64,000 bases of DNA from Nocardia sp. NBC_01329. Its GTDB lineage: Bacteria > Actinomycetota > Actinomycetes > Mycobacteriales > Mycobacteriaceae. The DNA lies in NCBI RefSeq assembly GCF_035956715.1, contig NZ_CP108381.1:1674001-1738000 (forward strand), in the 5' to 3' direction. The position numbers and the translations under genes were made by a program. Positions 42,965-51,762 of the stretch are shown one piece after another. The notes beneath the pieces are model-generated. The model saw only the letters and a list, made by a program, of their open reading frames with translations. It made no database searches and was not told where the DNA came from. Each line of letters starts with the position of its first letter. The first letter of the stretch is position 1.

Positions 42965-44311
42965 CTACCCGGCCACCGGTTGCGGCGCGAATCGGCTCGC
43001 CGGTTTGGGCAACCCGAAATGGTCGCGCAGCGTGGTGCCGGAGTACTCGGTCCGGAACAGGCCACGCTGCCGCAGGATGGGCACCACGGTCTCGGTGAAG
43101 ATCTCCAACCCACCGGGATAGTAGGGCGGCATCACATTGAAACCGTCGGCGGCGCCGGTCCGGAACCATTCCTCGATGGTGTCGGCCACCTGCTCGGGTG
43201 TGCCCGCGAACACCCGGTGCCCGCGCGCACCGGCCAAGCGGTGCAGCAGGCCGCGCAGGGTCGGCCGCTCCCGCGCGACGATTCCGGCGACCACCTGTCG
43301 GCGACTGGCCGAGTTGTCGGTGACATCACCGGCGTCGGCGAACAACTCGACCGGGACCGGTTCGTCGAGTTCCAGATGCCGCAGCGATTCGTGCGCAAGG
43401 GATTCCAGCTGCTGGATGCCGTACTCGGGTACCGTGAGTTCGTTGAACTCCCGTTCCAACTGCCTGGCCTCGGTCTCGGTACCGGCGATGAACGGACTGA
43501 TCCCGGGCAGGATCTTCACCTGCTCCGGCTCGCGGCCGAACTCCGCCGCCCGTCGCTTGATATCGCTGTAGAACGCCTGGGCATCGCCGAGTCGCTGGTG
43601 CGCGGTGAAGATCGCCTCGGCGTACTTACCGGCGAAGGCACGGCCGTCGTTGGAGGCCCCGGCCTGTACCAGCACCGGATAGCCCTGGGGGGTGCGCGCC
43701 GAGTTGAAAGGTCCGCGCACCCGCAGGTACTCGCCCGCGAAGTCGATGGGATGGATCTTGTCCGGATCCGCGTACCGGCCACCGGCGCGATCCAGCAGGA
43801 TGGCGTCGTCCTCCCAGCTGTCCCACAGTTGCGTGACCGCGTCGACGAATTCGCGTGCCCGGGCGTAGCGCTCGGTGTGGTCGGGATGCCGGTCGAGCCC
43901 GAAATTGGCGGCGGCGAGATCGGTACCGGTGGTGACGATGTTCCAGCCGGCCCGGCCGCCGGAGATATGGTCCAGCGAGGAGAACAACCGGGCCAGATTG
44001 TAGGGCTCGTAATAGGTCGTCGACGCGGTGGCGATCAGACCCAGATGTGTAGTCGCCGCCGCGATGGCGGTGAGCAGCGTGATCGGTTCGAGGCCGGGGG
44101 CCGCGTTGTAGGCGATGTTGGTCCGCAGCGCCGGTCCGTCGGCGAAGAACACCGCGTCGAAGGTCGCGGCCTCGGCGGTTCGGGCGATCTCCTGGTAGTA
44201 GCCGACATCGTAGATCCGGTCCGGGCGGCTGGCCGGATGCCGCCACGCCGCCTCGTGGTGCCCGGCCGGATAGATGAAGGCGTTGAGACTCAACTGGCGT
44301 GGTTCGGTCAT
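42965..44311 (-). CDS. LLM flavin monooxygenase, NtaA/SnaA/DszA/SfnG-like
   Basis: 448 aa. Family blocks: LSLNAFIYPAGHHEAAWRHP, YYQEIARTAEAATFDAVFFAD, RLFSSLDHISGGRAGWNIVT, RTPQGYPVLVQAGASNDGRA, and the C-terminus RTGAADGFNVMPPYYPGGLE, FRTEYSGTTLRDHFGLP. Full length, unlike the deleted copy at 40183. FMNH2-dependent oxygenase for compounds such as nitrilotriacetate, sulfones or thiophenes. Its ATG overlaps the ATPase stop (ATGA), so it belongs to the SsuABC-like operon; a sulfur-scavenging role is inferred. Confidence 0.92.
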   Translation of the reverse strand: MTEPRQLSLNAFIYPAGHHEAAWRHPASRPDRIYDVGYYQEIARTAEAATFDAVFFADGPALRTNIAYNAAPGLEPITLLTAIAAATTHLGLIATASTTYYEPYNLARLFSSLDHISGGRAGWNIVTTGTDLAAANFGLDRHPDHTERYARAREFVDAVTQLWDSWEDDAILLDRAGGRYADPDKIHPIDFAGEYLRVRGPFNSARTPQGYPVLVQAGASNDGRAFAGKYAEAIFTAHQRLGDAQAFYSDIKRRAAEFGREPEQVKILPGISPFIAGTETEARQLEREFNELTVPEYGIQQLESLAHESLRHLELDEPVPVELFADAGDVTDNSASRRQVVAGIVARERPTLRGLLHRLAGARGHRVFAGTPEQVADTIEEWFRTGAADGFNVMPPYYPGGLEIFTETVVPILRQRGLFRTEYSGTTLRDHFGLPKPASRFAPQPVAG

Positions 44312-45054
44312 CGTGAATCGTCCTCGTACTGAGTGGGGTCGGTGGAGACACCGAGCGCGGTCAGGAGTTGTTCGCGGTAGTGGGCCGCGACGGGATCGCC
44401 GTGCCGACGCGGCCGGGCATGTTCGATGGACAGATCGACCGCGATACGGCCCTGGTCCAGCACCAGCACCCGATCGGCGAGCAGTACCGCCTCGTCGACA
44501 TCGTGGGTGACCAGCAGTACCGCCGGCCGGTGCCGCGCGCACAGATCCTGTAGCAATCCGTGCATCCGGATCCGGGTCAGCGCGTCCAACGCCCCGAACG
44601 GTTCGTCGGCGAGGAGCAGCGCGGGTTCCCGCACCAGCGACCGGGCCAGCGCCACCCGCTGCTGTTCGCCGCCCGACAGCTCCCGGGGCCAAGCTTTCTC
44701 CCGGCCCGCCAGACCGACCTCGGCGAGGGCGTCGCGGCCACGCTGCGCGGCCTCCGGACCGGTCAGCCCGAGTGTGACATTGTCGAGCACCTTGATCCAC
44801 GGCAGCAGCCGGGAATCCTGGAACACCACCGATCGCTCCTGCGGGACCGTCAGCTCACCGTCGCCGGCGACATCGTGATCCAGTTCGCCGAGCGCACGCA
44901 ACAGGGTGCTCTTCCCCGATCCGCTGCGGCCCAGCAGCGCCACGAACTCGCCCCGCGCGATATCGAGATCCACGCCACGCAACACGATCCGGTCACCGAA
45001 CCCGCGGCGCAGGTCGCGGACCTTCACGGTCAGTCCGACAGTGTCTGTCGCCAT
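44308..45054 (-). CDS. ABC importer ATPase (SsuB/TauB type)
   Basis: 248 aa. Walker A GRSGSGKST, Q-loop VVFQDSRLLPWIKVLDNV (SsuB/NrtD hallmark), signature LSGGEQQRVALARSL, Walker B LLLADEPFGALD, H-loop LLVTHDVDEAV. Overlaps the permease gene by 25 nt and the monooxygenase by 4 nt. Confidence 0.94.
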   Translation of the reverse strand: MATDTVGLTVKVRDLRRGFGDRIVLRGVDLDIARGEFVALLGRSGSGKSTLLRALGELDHDVAGDGELTVPQERSVVFQDSRLLPWIKVLDNVTLGLTGPEAAQRGRDALAEVGLAGREKAWPRELSGGEQQRVALARSLVREPALLLADEPFGALDALTRIRMHGLLQDLCARHRPAVLLVTHDVDEAVLLADRVLVLDQGRIAVDLSIEHARPRRHGDPVAAHYREQLLTALGVSTDPTQYEDDSR

Positions 45055-45890
45055 GCCAGCGACCTCCTCTCCAGCGCGCGGACGGCCAGATCGCCGAAGA
45101 GACCGAGCAGGCCGTAGATCACCAGGCCGACCACGATGACGTCGATCTGGCCGTAGGTTCGGGCCTGGGTCATCAGGTAGCCGATACCGCTGGTGGCGTT
45201 GACCTGTTCCACCACCACCAGCGCCAGCCAGGAGATGGTGACGGCCAGCCGCAGACCGGTGAAGAAACCCGGCAGCGAACCTGGCAGTGCCACCCGGCGG
45301 ATGAAACCCCACCGCGACAACCCGACCGTCCGCGCCAGCTCCACATAGCGGGCATCGACCCCGCGCAGCGAGGCATGTGTGTTGATGTACACCGGAACCA
45401 GCACACTGGCGGTGATGACGATCAGCTTCATCTCCTCGCCGATCCCGAACCAGACGATGAACAGCGGGATCAACGCGAGGGTCGGAATGGAACGTTTGAT
45501 CTGTACCGGGCCGTCGACGAGCGCCTCACCGACCCGGCTCAGACCGGAAACGAGGGCGAGGACCACGCCGAGCGAAACACCGAGCACGAGACCGATCGCG
45601 GCCCGTTGCAGTGAGGTCAGCAGATTGGACTGCAGGGTGCCCTCGGCGATCAGGTCGCCCGCGGTCCGGGCCACATCCCACGGCGCCGGCAGCGTTTCGG
45701 CGTCGAGTACGCCCGACAGCGAACCGATCACCCAGGCGACCAGCAGCAATACCGGCCCCAGCGCGAAACCGAACGGAATCGGCCGACCGGGTCCGAGCCG
45801 GACCCGGCGACCGGCCCGGGCGGCCCGGGCCGGTGCCGTGAGCGGGGCGGAACCGGTCCGTGCGCCCGCGGAGATCTCTATGGTCGCCAC
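45030..45890 (-). CDS. ABC importer permease (SsuC/TauC type)
   Basis: 286 aa from GTG 45890, which shares one base with the preceding TAG. Six membrane segments; coupling loop YVELARTVGLSRWGFIRRVA and the SsuC-typical LQRAAIGLVLGVSLGVVLAL, IPLFIVWFGIGEEMKL and VVEQVNATSGIGYLMTQA. Homodimeric channel for alkanesulfonates, taurine or nitrate-like anions. Confidence 0.94.
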   Translation of the reverse strand: MATIEISAGARTGSAPLTAPARAARAGRRVRLGPGRPIPFGFALGPVLLLVAWVIGSLSGVLDAETLPAPWDVARTAGDLIAEGTLQSNLLTSLQRAAIGLVLGVSLGVVLALVSGLSRVGEALVDGPVQIKRSIPTLALIPLFIVWFGIGEEMKLIVITASVLVPVYINTHASLRGVDARYVELARTVGLSRWGFIRRVALPGSLPGFFTGLRLAVTISWLALVVVEQVNATSGIGYLMTQARTYGQIDVIVVGLVIYGLLGLFGDLAVRALERRSLAWRQTLSD

Positions 45891-46978
45891 TACTGTGTCT
45901 CCCGTTCGAATCGTGCGCCCGCCGCCGGGACGGTCTCGGTGACCACCTGGTCGAAGCGTGTATCGAAACCATCCGCGGCCTCGACCTTGCGCGGCAAGTG
46001 ACCTGCCGCGTCGATGACATCGATGGTCGCCTGCTGTGCGTCGATCAACTTCTGATCCAGATGCGGGAAGGTGAACTCCCCGAGCGAATCGACGATCCGG
46101 CCGGCGTCCTCGGCACTGAGTTTCTGATTCTCGATGTAGTAGATCCGGGCCCACTCGTCACGATGAGTGTTGCTCCAGTGGAACGACCGGATGAATGCCC
46201 CCACCAGCGCGCGCAGTGCGGCGGATTTCGCCGGATCCTGGGTCGCCTCCCGACGGGCGTACAGGTAGCCCAGGCCGAAATAGATGCCCTCGGTCTCCGA
46301 ATCGGCGATCGCGGTAGCTCCCGGAGTACGCAGGAACCGGGTCAGTCGCGGCTCGTTCAACGGCGCGATATCGACTTGACCTGTCCGGACCGCATCGTTG
46401 AAATCGGCCAGCTTCAGGTTCACGAGTTCGACATCGGACGGGCTCAGACCGGCCTTGTCCAATGCGCGCAAGACCGCGGCCTGCTGGGCGGTGCCCTCGG
46501 CGTAGGCGATCTTCTTTCCCTTCAGATCCGTCAACCGGGTCGCCGTCACACCGGGCGCGACCGCGAGCTTGATCCCCGCCGGATCGGTCTGGTACGCGGC
46601 GATGATGGGCACATCCTGACCGGCGGCCAGCGCATGGATCGGCGGCACATCACCTACGGGAGCCACGTCGGCCGCCCCCGCCCGGAAGGCCTCCAGAATC
46701 TCCGGACCGCCGATGAAGTTCGCGAACTCCACCTTGAACGGCAGTTTCTCCAGTTCACCGGAAGCGCGCAGCGCCGTCTGGAAACGCTCCTGCTGATCGG
46801 CGATCACCAAGGTGGTGCCGGGCGGAACAGCGGTGGGCAGCGGCGTATCCAGTGCCGCGCCACCGGGTTCGTCGCTGCTGGTGCACCCGGTCAGCGCCAT
46901 TCCGGCAGCGGCGACAGCGAGCAGCATCGCGACCGGCCTGAGACGGAAACGCGCGGCAAGAGAAAGAGACTGGTGCAT
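45890..46978 (-). CDS. ABC importer substrate-binding lipoprotein (SsuA/NrtA type)
   Basis: 362 aa. Lipobox LTGC with lipidated Cys32. SsuA-like fold: FKVEFANFIGGPEILEAFRA, DVAPVGDVPPIHALAAGQDV, LTDLKGKKIAYAEGTAQQAA, KAGLSPSDVELVNLKLAD, VDIAPLNEPRLTRFL. First gene of a four-gene minus-strand operon with the permease, ATPase and LLM monooxygenase. Organosulfonate or related sulfur source is the likely ligand. Confidence 0.93.
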   Translation of the reverse strand: MHQSLSLAARFRLRPVAMLLAVAAAGMALTGCTSSDEPGGAALDTPLPTAVPPGTTLVIADQQERFQTALRASGELEKLPFKVEFANFIGGPEILEAFRAGAADVAPVGDVPPIHALAAGQDVPIIAAYQTDPAGIKLAVAPGVTATRLTDLKGKKIAYAEGTAQQAAVLRALDKAGLSPSDVELVNLKLADFNDAVRTGQVDIAPLNEPRLTRFLRTPGATAIADSETEGIYFGLGYLYARREATQDPAKSAALRALVGAFIRSFHWSNTHRDEWARIYYIENQKLSAEDAGRIVDSLGEFTFPHLDQKLIDAQQATIDVIDAAGHLPRKVEAADGFDTRFDQVVTETVPAAGARFERETQ

Positions 46979-47066
46979 AACGGCATTGAAGCAACCCCGC
47001 GACCGGGTTGGAATGATTAATTCGACCGTGATCCGAACTGTGTTACCTACGCACCCGGCGATCGCG

Positions 47067-48713
47067 TCACCCAGCGGGACGGATCCGGCCTCCGTGCGGT
47101 AGCTCCCAGGCGGCGGCGAGCCGGACCCCGGTGCCCGGGTCGGTGATATCGCCGACGTAGTACCAGTCCATGCGCACCGAGTCGCGCCCGATCTCGATCA
47201 CGCCGTAACCGTGCGAATCCAATTCCGCGTAGCGAATGTGCGGGTTGAGCGCTCGCACCGAATCCTCCAATGCGATCGAGCTCGTGCGCGGTGGTGTCGG
47301 CATAAGGTCCCCGATCCCGGCCGAGGTCACCGACGGGACCACGAATTCGGCTCCCACGGTGGGCCCGGCCGGGTAATCGGCTGCCTTCAGGGGGACGTCA
47401 GCAGCCCAGGAACTGTGGATATCGCCGGTCAGGAAGACGATATCGCCGACACCGCGGTCGGTCAGTGCCCGGAGCAGCCGCCCCCGGTCGGCGGGATATC
47501 CGTCCCACTGGTCGGTGTTGAGTGCGAGGCCCTCGCGAGGAATACCGAAGACCTCCGTGACCGCCGCGGTGGTGTCGGGATCCAGCGGCGGGAAGGCCAG
47601 GGGCGCGATCATCACCGAATTCCCGACCACCTGCCAGCGTGCGGAACCGGACACCAAGCCCGCGGTGAGCCATTCCATCTGGCGCGCTCCTGTGATCGTG
47701 CGCGCCGGGTCGTCTCCTTCCCCGATGCCGAGTGCGGATTGTCTGTCCCGATAACTGCGCAGGTCCAGCATGGACAGTTCGGCGAGGGTGCCGAATCGCA
47801 GGCGCCGGTAGATCTGCGTCTCACCTGCGCCGGACCGCATCCGGACCGGCATCCATTCCGAATACGCGCGCATCGAGGCGGCCCGCCGGTCCGGCCAGCT
47901 GCCCTCGGTGGCCGGGTCGTGGTTCTCCGCCCCACCGGACCAGGCGTTGTTCGCGGATTCGTGATCGTCCCAGGTGCAGATGAAAGGCAGTCGCGCGTGC
48001 AGGGCCATGAGGTCGGGATCGGTTTTGTACTGTCCGTGCCGGACCCGGTAATCGGCGAGCGAGACGATCTCGTGCGTCGGTTCATGCCCCCGGGCTGTCC
48101 CGGCGCGGACGCCGATCGATGCGGCCGCGTATTCGTAGAGATAGTCGCCCAGATGGATGACGGCGTCGAGGTCGTCGCGGGTAGCGAGGTGGCGGTAGGC
48201 AGCGAAATAGCCCGCTTCCCAGTTCGAGCAGGAGACCACGCCGAAACGCAGCCGGGCCGGGGTGGCCGAATCCGCGGGGGCGGTGCGCGTTCGTCCGATG
48301 GGGGAGATCTCACCGAGCGCCCGGAACCGGTAGTAGTAGTCGTGCGCCGAGTTCAGGCCGCGCACGTCCACCTTCACCGTGTGGTCCGATCCCACGTCCG
48401 CTGTGAGGGCCCCGGCGGCGATCACACCGGTGAATCCGGAGTCCTCGGCGATCTCCCATTGCACGGCGGCCGGGGCGCCTGCGCCCGAACCCGGGGCGGC
48501 GTCCGGCGCCACGGTGACTCGGGTCCAGAGGATCACACCGTCGGGTAGCGGGTCGCCGGAGGCGACGCCGTGCGCGAACACCGGGTTCGCCGCTGTCGCG
48601 GTGGTCGGCGGTAGGGCCGTTGCCGCGGCGGTCACCACCCCGGCGCGCAGTACCGTCCGGCGGTTCACTGCGCCCGGGACTCCGATTTTCGAAACGAAGC
48701 CGTTTCCGCTCAC
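47067..48713 (-). CDS. phoD: Alkaline phosphatase D family protein
   Basis: 548 aa from GTG 48713. Twin-arginine signal NRRTVLRAGVVTAAAT. PhoD boxes: N-terminal Ig-like domain with VFAHGVASGDPLPDGVILWT, then metal ligands in GVVSCSNWEAGYFAAYRHLA, AVIHLGDYLYEY (Asp, Tyr), ICTWDDHESANNAW (Asp, His), VFLTGDIHSSWAADV (Asp, His). Ca/Fe-dependent phosphodiesterase/phosphomonoesterase outside the membrane, usually for phosphate scavenging. No PhoP box recognised upstream. Confidence 0.95.
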   Translation of the reverse strand: MSGNGFVSKIGVPGAVNRRTVLRAGVVTAAATALPPTTATAANPVFAHGVASGDPLPDGVILWTRVTVAPDAAPGSGAGAPAAVQWEIAEDSGFTGVIAAGALTADVGSDHTVKVDVRGLNSAHDYYYRFRALGEISPIGRTRTAPADSATPARLRFGVVSCSNWEAGYFAAYRHLATRDDLDAVIHLGDYLYEYAAASIGVRAGTARGHEPTHEIVSLADYRVRHGQYKTDPDLMALHARLPFICTWDDHESANNAWSGGAENHDPATEGSWPDRRAASMRAYSEWMPVRMRSGAGETQIYRRLRFGTLAELSMLDLRSYRDRQSALGIGEGDDPARTITGARQMEWLTAGLVSGSARWQVVGNSVMIAPLAFPPLDPDTTAAVTEVFGIPREGLALNTDQWDGYPADRGRLLRALTDRGVGDIVFLTGDIHSSWAADVPLKAADYPAGPTVGAEFVVPSVTSAGIGDLMPTPPRTSSIALEDSVRALNPHIRYAELDSHGYGVIEIGRDSVRMDWYYVGDITDPGTGVRLAAAWELPHGGRIRPAG

Positions 48714-48812
48714 GTTCGCCGATCACACCCGATGCGGCCCGAATCGGCAAGTCGGGGGCGTGTCGGTCCCCGCATATCGACCTGCGCCGCGGAACTCACC
48801 GGACCAAGCGCC

Positions 48813-49004
48813 TCATGCCGCCTCGGTCTCCAGGAGCCGGAGTTCGAAGTTCACGCGCCGGGCCAGGTAGCCGACCGCCCACGGTGCGAACTCGCAGGCG
48901 ATCCAGGCGCCGTGCCGATCGTCCAGGCCGAGCAGGTGGCAGGCGTGGCGCAGGTCATCGCGCATCCACATGACGTCTGCGTCACGCTGGTCTGTGTCGC
49001 TCAT
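48813..49004 (-). CDS. Small hypothetical protein (63 aa)
   Basis: ATG 49004 with GGAGC upstream. Reads MSDTDQRDADVMWMRDDLRH, ACHLLGLDDRHGAWIACEF, then WAVGYLARRVNFELRLLE. Compact, with a conserved-looking Trp/Cys-rich centre; no family recognised. It starts about 0.3 kb upstream of phoD on the same strand and may be transcribed with it. Confidence 0.55.
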   Translation of the reverse strand: MSDTDQRDADVMWMRDDLRHACHLLGLDDRHGAWIACEFAPWAVGYLARRVNFELRLLETEAA

Positions 49005-49113
49005 GGCTGCTCCGGGACTGAGATATGAGAAATTCGCGTCGGTCGGTTATCGCGATCGCGGCGGCGGGTGTTTCGCGGATCGGCCGATCGGCGTTTCGGC
49101 ACACACCGCCGCG

Positions 49114-49455
49114 TCAGCGCTGAGCGCCCGGATCCTGTCGCAGGGGATGTTTCTGTTTCCGCCGGTACTGTTTGCCCGACGGGATCGGCCGGGCGGCATT
49201 CGACGAGCGTTGCGCGTGCCGCCGTCGCCAGCCCGCGAGGTCCGGGCGTTCGTCCGGGTGCAGGGGGTCCGGCATCGTCCGGTCCCGAGTTCGTGGTCGC
49301 ATCAGGCAACCATCCAAGTCGTCAGTGCGCCGCGCAACCGAATTCCGTTCACCCGCCTTCGTCTGCCTGGCCAAGTAGAAAACCGATGCGGTGGTCGCCA
49401 CCAGCGCGAGCGCGGCCACGAAAGCGGCAACCGCCTCGGCCGAGATCTCCCCCAT
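49114..49455 (-). CDS. Putative single-pass membrane protein (113 aa)
   Basis: ATG 49455 with CAGGGAA 6 nt upstream. One transmembrane helix near the N-terminus (AFVAALALVATTASVFYLAR), followed by a basic, low-complexity cytoplasmic tail. Small membrane proteins with an ALxxTLxxFYLARQT-type helix are common in actinomycetes, with unknown function. The tail composition is shadow-like, so the reading frame is not secure beyond the helix. Confidence 0.45.
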   Translation of the reverse strand: MGEISAEAVAAFVAALALVATTASVFYLARQTKAGERNSVARRTDDLDGCLMRPRTRDRTMPDPLHPDERPDLAGWRRRHAQRSSNAARPIPSGKQYRRKQKHPLRQDPGAQR

Positions 49456-49680
49456 GAAGTTCCCTGATGCAGATCCGGCTTCGAATATGTTGCGGCACCG
49501 AGGATATCGAGCCGAACGGAAAATCGGGCCGGATGAGCCGAACCCAGCCGGCGCCGGTTCCCTCGCCGTCTCCCCGACGGACGGCATCTGGACGCGACCT
49601 CCGGCCACAAGGCCGACTTCCGGTAGATTGCCATTCCGACCGGCGCAATGTCTGTCGTTGATCGAGACCTGGGGTTCGAC

Positions 49681-50748
49681 GTGAGATGCCAACCATTGAG
49701 GCGCGCAGTGCGAGTCGCCGTTGCCGCTGCGATGTTCGCCGCATCTGTCACGGTGTTCGGAGCCGGGAACGGTTCAGCCGATACCAGCGATCCGATCATC
49801 GCGTCGAAGCAGTTACTTGCCGATCCGGTCGCCCCGAACGGCTCGAGAATTGTCGGCAGTAGAGTCGACGGCCGCAGTCTGACGATCCTGGTCCACTCCG
49901 CGGCGATGGATGAGAACATCACGGTCAGGGTGCAGCGTCCCAACAATGCCGCACAACCCCGGCCGGTGCTCTACCTCGTCAACGGGGCAGGCGGGGGCAC
50001 CGACGCGGCGACGTGGTGGGCAAATACCGATGTCGGCGATTTCCTGGCCACCAAGGACGTCAATGTCGTGATGCCGGTCGGTGGCGCGTTCGCCTATTAC
50101 ACCGACTGGAAGCACGATGATCCCGTCCTCGGTCGCAACAAATGGCGCACCTTCTTCCTCGACGAGCTGCCTCCGCTGGTCGATGCAGCTCTGGGCACCA
50201 ACGGGATCAATGCCATCGCCGCGAACTCGATGACCGCGACCGCGGTCCTGCAGATGGCCGAAGCCGCACCCGGTTTCTACCGCAGCGTCGCCGGCTACAG
50301 CGGGTGTGCCCAGATTGCGGACCCGATAGGGAAGCAATTCACAAAATTGGTGGTCGAGCTCTACGGTGGCGGTGATGTCCGGAATATGTACGGCGAAGAC
50401 GACGATCCGGAATGGGTTGCCAATGATCCGGTCGTGAACGCCGAGGCTCTGCGCGGCACGAAATTGTTCGTTTCGTCCGGCAACGGCCTGCCGGGGCGGT
50501 GGGACACCGTCGACGGCGACTATGCCCTGCCCGGCCCCTACGGTCTGGCCAATCAGCTCGTGGTCGGCGGTGTCATCGAGGCCGCCACCGGTTGGTGCAC
50601 CCGCAACCTCCAGGACCGGCTTGCTCGACTTCGCATTCCGGCCACCTTCGATTACGCGCCGTCGGGCACGCACTCCTGGGGCTACTGGCGCGATGCGTTC
50701 TACAAGTCTTGGCCGATCCTCGCCGAGGGGCTCGGGATACCCGAATAG
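49681..50748 (+). CDS. Secreted esterase/mycolyltransferase (antigen 85-like)
   Basis: 355 aa from GTG 49681 (ATG 49648 is possible). Signal peptide VAVAAAMFAASVTVFGAGNGSA. Antigen 85 blocks: RPVLYLVNGAGGGTDAATWW, NVVMPVGGAFAYYTDWKHDD, KWRTFFLDELPPLVDAALGT, nucleophile ANSMTATAVLQMAE (Gly before Ser replaced by Asn), VNAEALRGTKLFVSSGNG, and catalytic His in SGTHSWGYWRDAF. Transfers mycolates to trehalose or arabinogalactan in the cell wall. A marker of mycolate-containing actinomycetes. Confidence 0.88.
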   Translation: MRCQPLRRAVRVAVAAAMFAASVTVFGAGNGSADTSDPIIASKQLLADPVAPNGSRIVGSRVDGRSLTILVHSAAMDENITVRVQRPNNAAQPRPVLYLVNGAGGGTDAATWWANTDVGDFLATKDVNVVMPVGGAFAYYTDWKHDDPVLGRNKWRTFFLDELPPLVDAALGTNGINAIAANSMTATAVLQMAEAAPGFYRSVAGYSGCAQIADPIGKQFTKLVVELYGGGDVRNMYGEDDDPEWVANDPVVNAEALRGTKLFVSSGNGLPGRWDTVDGDYALPGPYGLANQLVVGGVIEAATGWCTRNLQDRLARLRIPATFDYAPSGTHSWGYWRDAFYKSWPILAEGLGIPE

Positions 50749-50761
50749 TCCCGGTGAGCAG

Positions 50762-51565
50762 TCATCGGTGGTTCCGGGCGGAGATCGTATCGGCGACGCC
50801 GTCGAGCAGGCAGTGCAATCCGAATTCGAAGATGCTGTGGGGCTGAGAAGCTTCGAAGGCGTCGGCCCCGAAGCGTGCGACCATCGGGAGCGCGCCTGAG
50901 GCGAGCGTTTCCCGGACCTCGCCGCTGCGGGCGCCGAGCCATTCCTCCCGGGTGTTGTTCGCGAACTGTTCGTGGGCGAGTGGGTACGCCGCGCTCTGTG
51001 TGTGGGTGGAGATCATGATCGCGATCCGCACCATGGTCGGGAAATCGAGGCCCAGATCGTCGACCGCGCGAATTCGCCAGTCGGTATACGCCATCAGCCG
51101 CGGTGAGGCGGGGGGTCGGGTGGTCAGCGCGAAAAGTTTTGGTATCCACGGATGTTCGCGGTATATCTCCCACTCTTGCCGGGCGGAGAGTTCCAGTCTC
51201 GCCCGCCAGCCCGGCGGGCCGGGCTCCGGTAGCGGGTGATCGCCGAAGATCGTGTCGATCATGAGCCGCCCGAGTTCTTCCTTGCCGGAAACGTAGCGGT
51301 AGAGCGACATCACGCCGACGTCGAGTTCGGCGGCCGTGCGGCGCATGGACGGCCCAGCACCACCTTCCCGGTCGACCAATCCGATCGCGGCCCGGACCAC
51401 GCGATCGATCGAGAGCGCGGTGCTCTGAGTCGTGGCGGCTCCTTGTTGTTTCGCCGCGACACGTTCCCGGTACGCCCGGGCGCGGCAGGCGCGGGAACAG
51501 TATCGGGCGGGTCTGCCGCGCCCCGCGGGCGGTAGTTCGCGGCCGCAGATCTGGCAAGTCTGCAT
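50762..51565 (-). CDS. TetR-family regulator with an N-terminal zinc-ribbon-like segment
   Basis: 267 aa. Residues 4-27 hold CxxC...CxxxC (CQICGRELPPAGRG, RPARYCSRACRARAYRER). Then the TetR HTH (SIDRVVRAAIGLVDREGGAG, PSMRRTAAELDVGVMSLYRY) and a TetR_C_11-like ligand domain (WRARLELSARQEWEIYREHP). Divergent from an ABC exporter, with an operator-like repeat at that gene's start; likely its repressor. Confidence 0.9.
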   Translation of the reverse strand: MQTCQICGRELPPAGRGRPARYCSRACRARAYRERVAAKQQGAATTQSTALSIDRVVRAAIGLVDREGGAGPSMRRTAAELDVGVMSLYRYVSGKEELGRLMIDTIFGDHPLPEPGPPGWRARLELSARQEWEIYREHPWIPKLFALTTRPPASPRLMAYTDWRIRAVDDLGLDFPTMVRIAIMISTHTQSAAYPLAHEQFANNTREEWLGARSGEVRETLASGALPMVARFGADAFEASQPHSIFEFGLHCLLDGVADTISARNHR

Positions 51566-51673
51566 CCGGTCCTCTTTTCGTCACGAATATCCGGGCGGTG
51601 ACGAAAGTCTACCTCGTGGGCGTAGTTGTGTCGAAAATAGTCACTCTGCCTGTATATGTGCAGATCAAGACGA

Positions 51674-51738
51674 TATAATCAGGCGATCTCGCGAAGATTC
51701 CCAATGCACCGTACGATGTATTTATGACTCGTACGGTG
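51674..51738 (+). promoter_or_regulatory. Promoter and TetR operator of the ABC exporter
   Basis: A perfect TATAAT (51674-51679) without a good -35 box. Downstream CACCGTACGA (51707-51716) and exact complement TCGTACGGTG (51729-51738), 12-nt spacer. The repeat covers an in-frame ATG at 51724, a reason to prefer the later start at 51763. Confidence 0.55.
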
Positions 51739-51762
51739 TACTCAGGAGACGTTTCGGAGGCG

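Noticed and set aside
45900..46960. Long plus frame antisense to the SsuA-type gene
   Set aside because: Shadow composition, no domain; the minus-strand lipoprotein is unambiguous.
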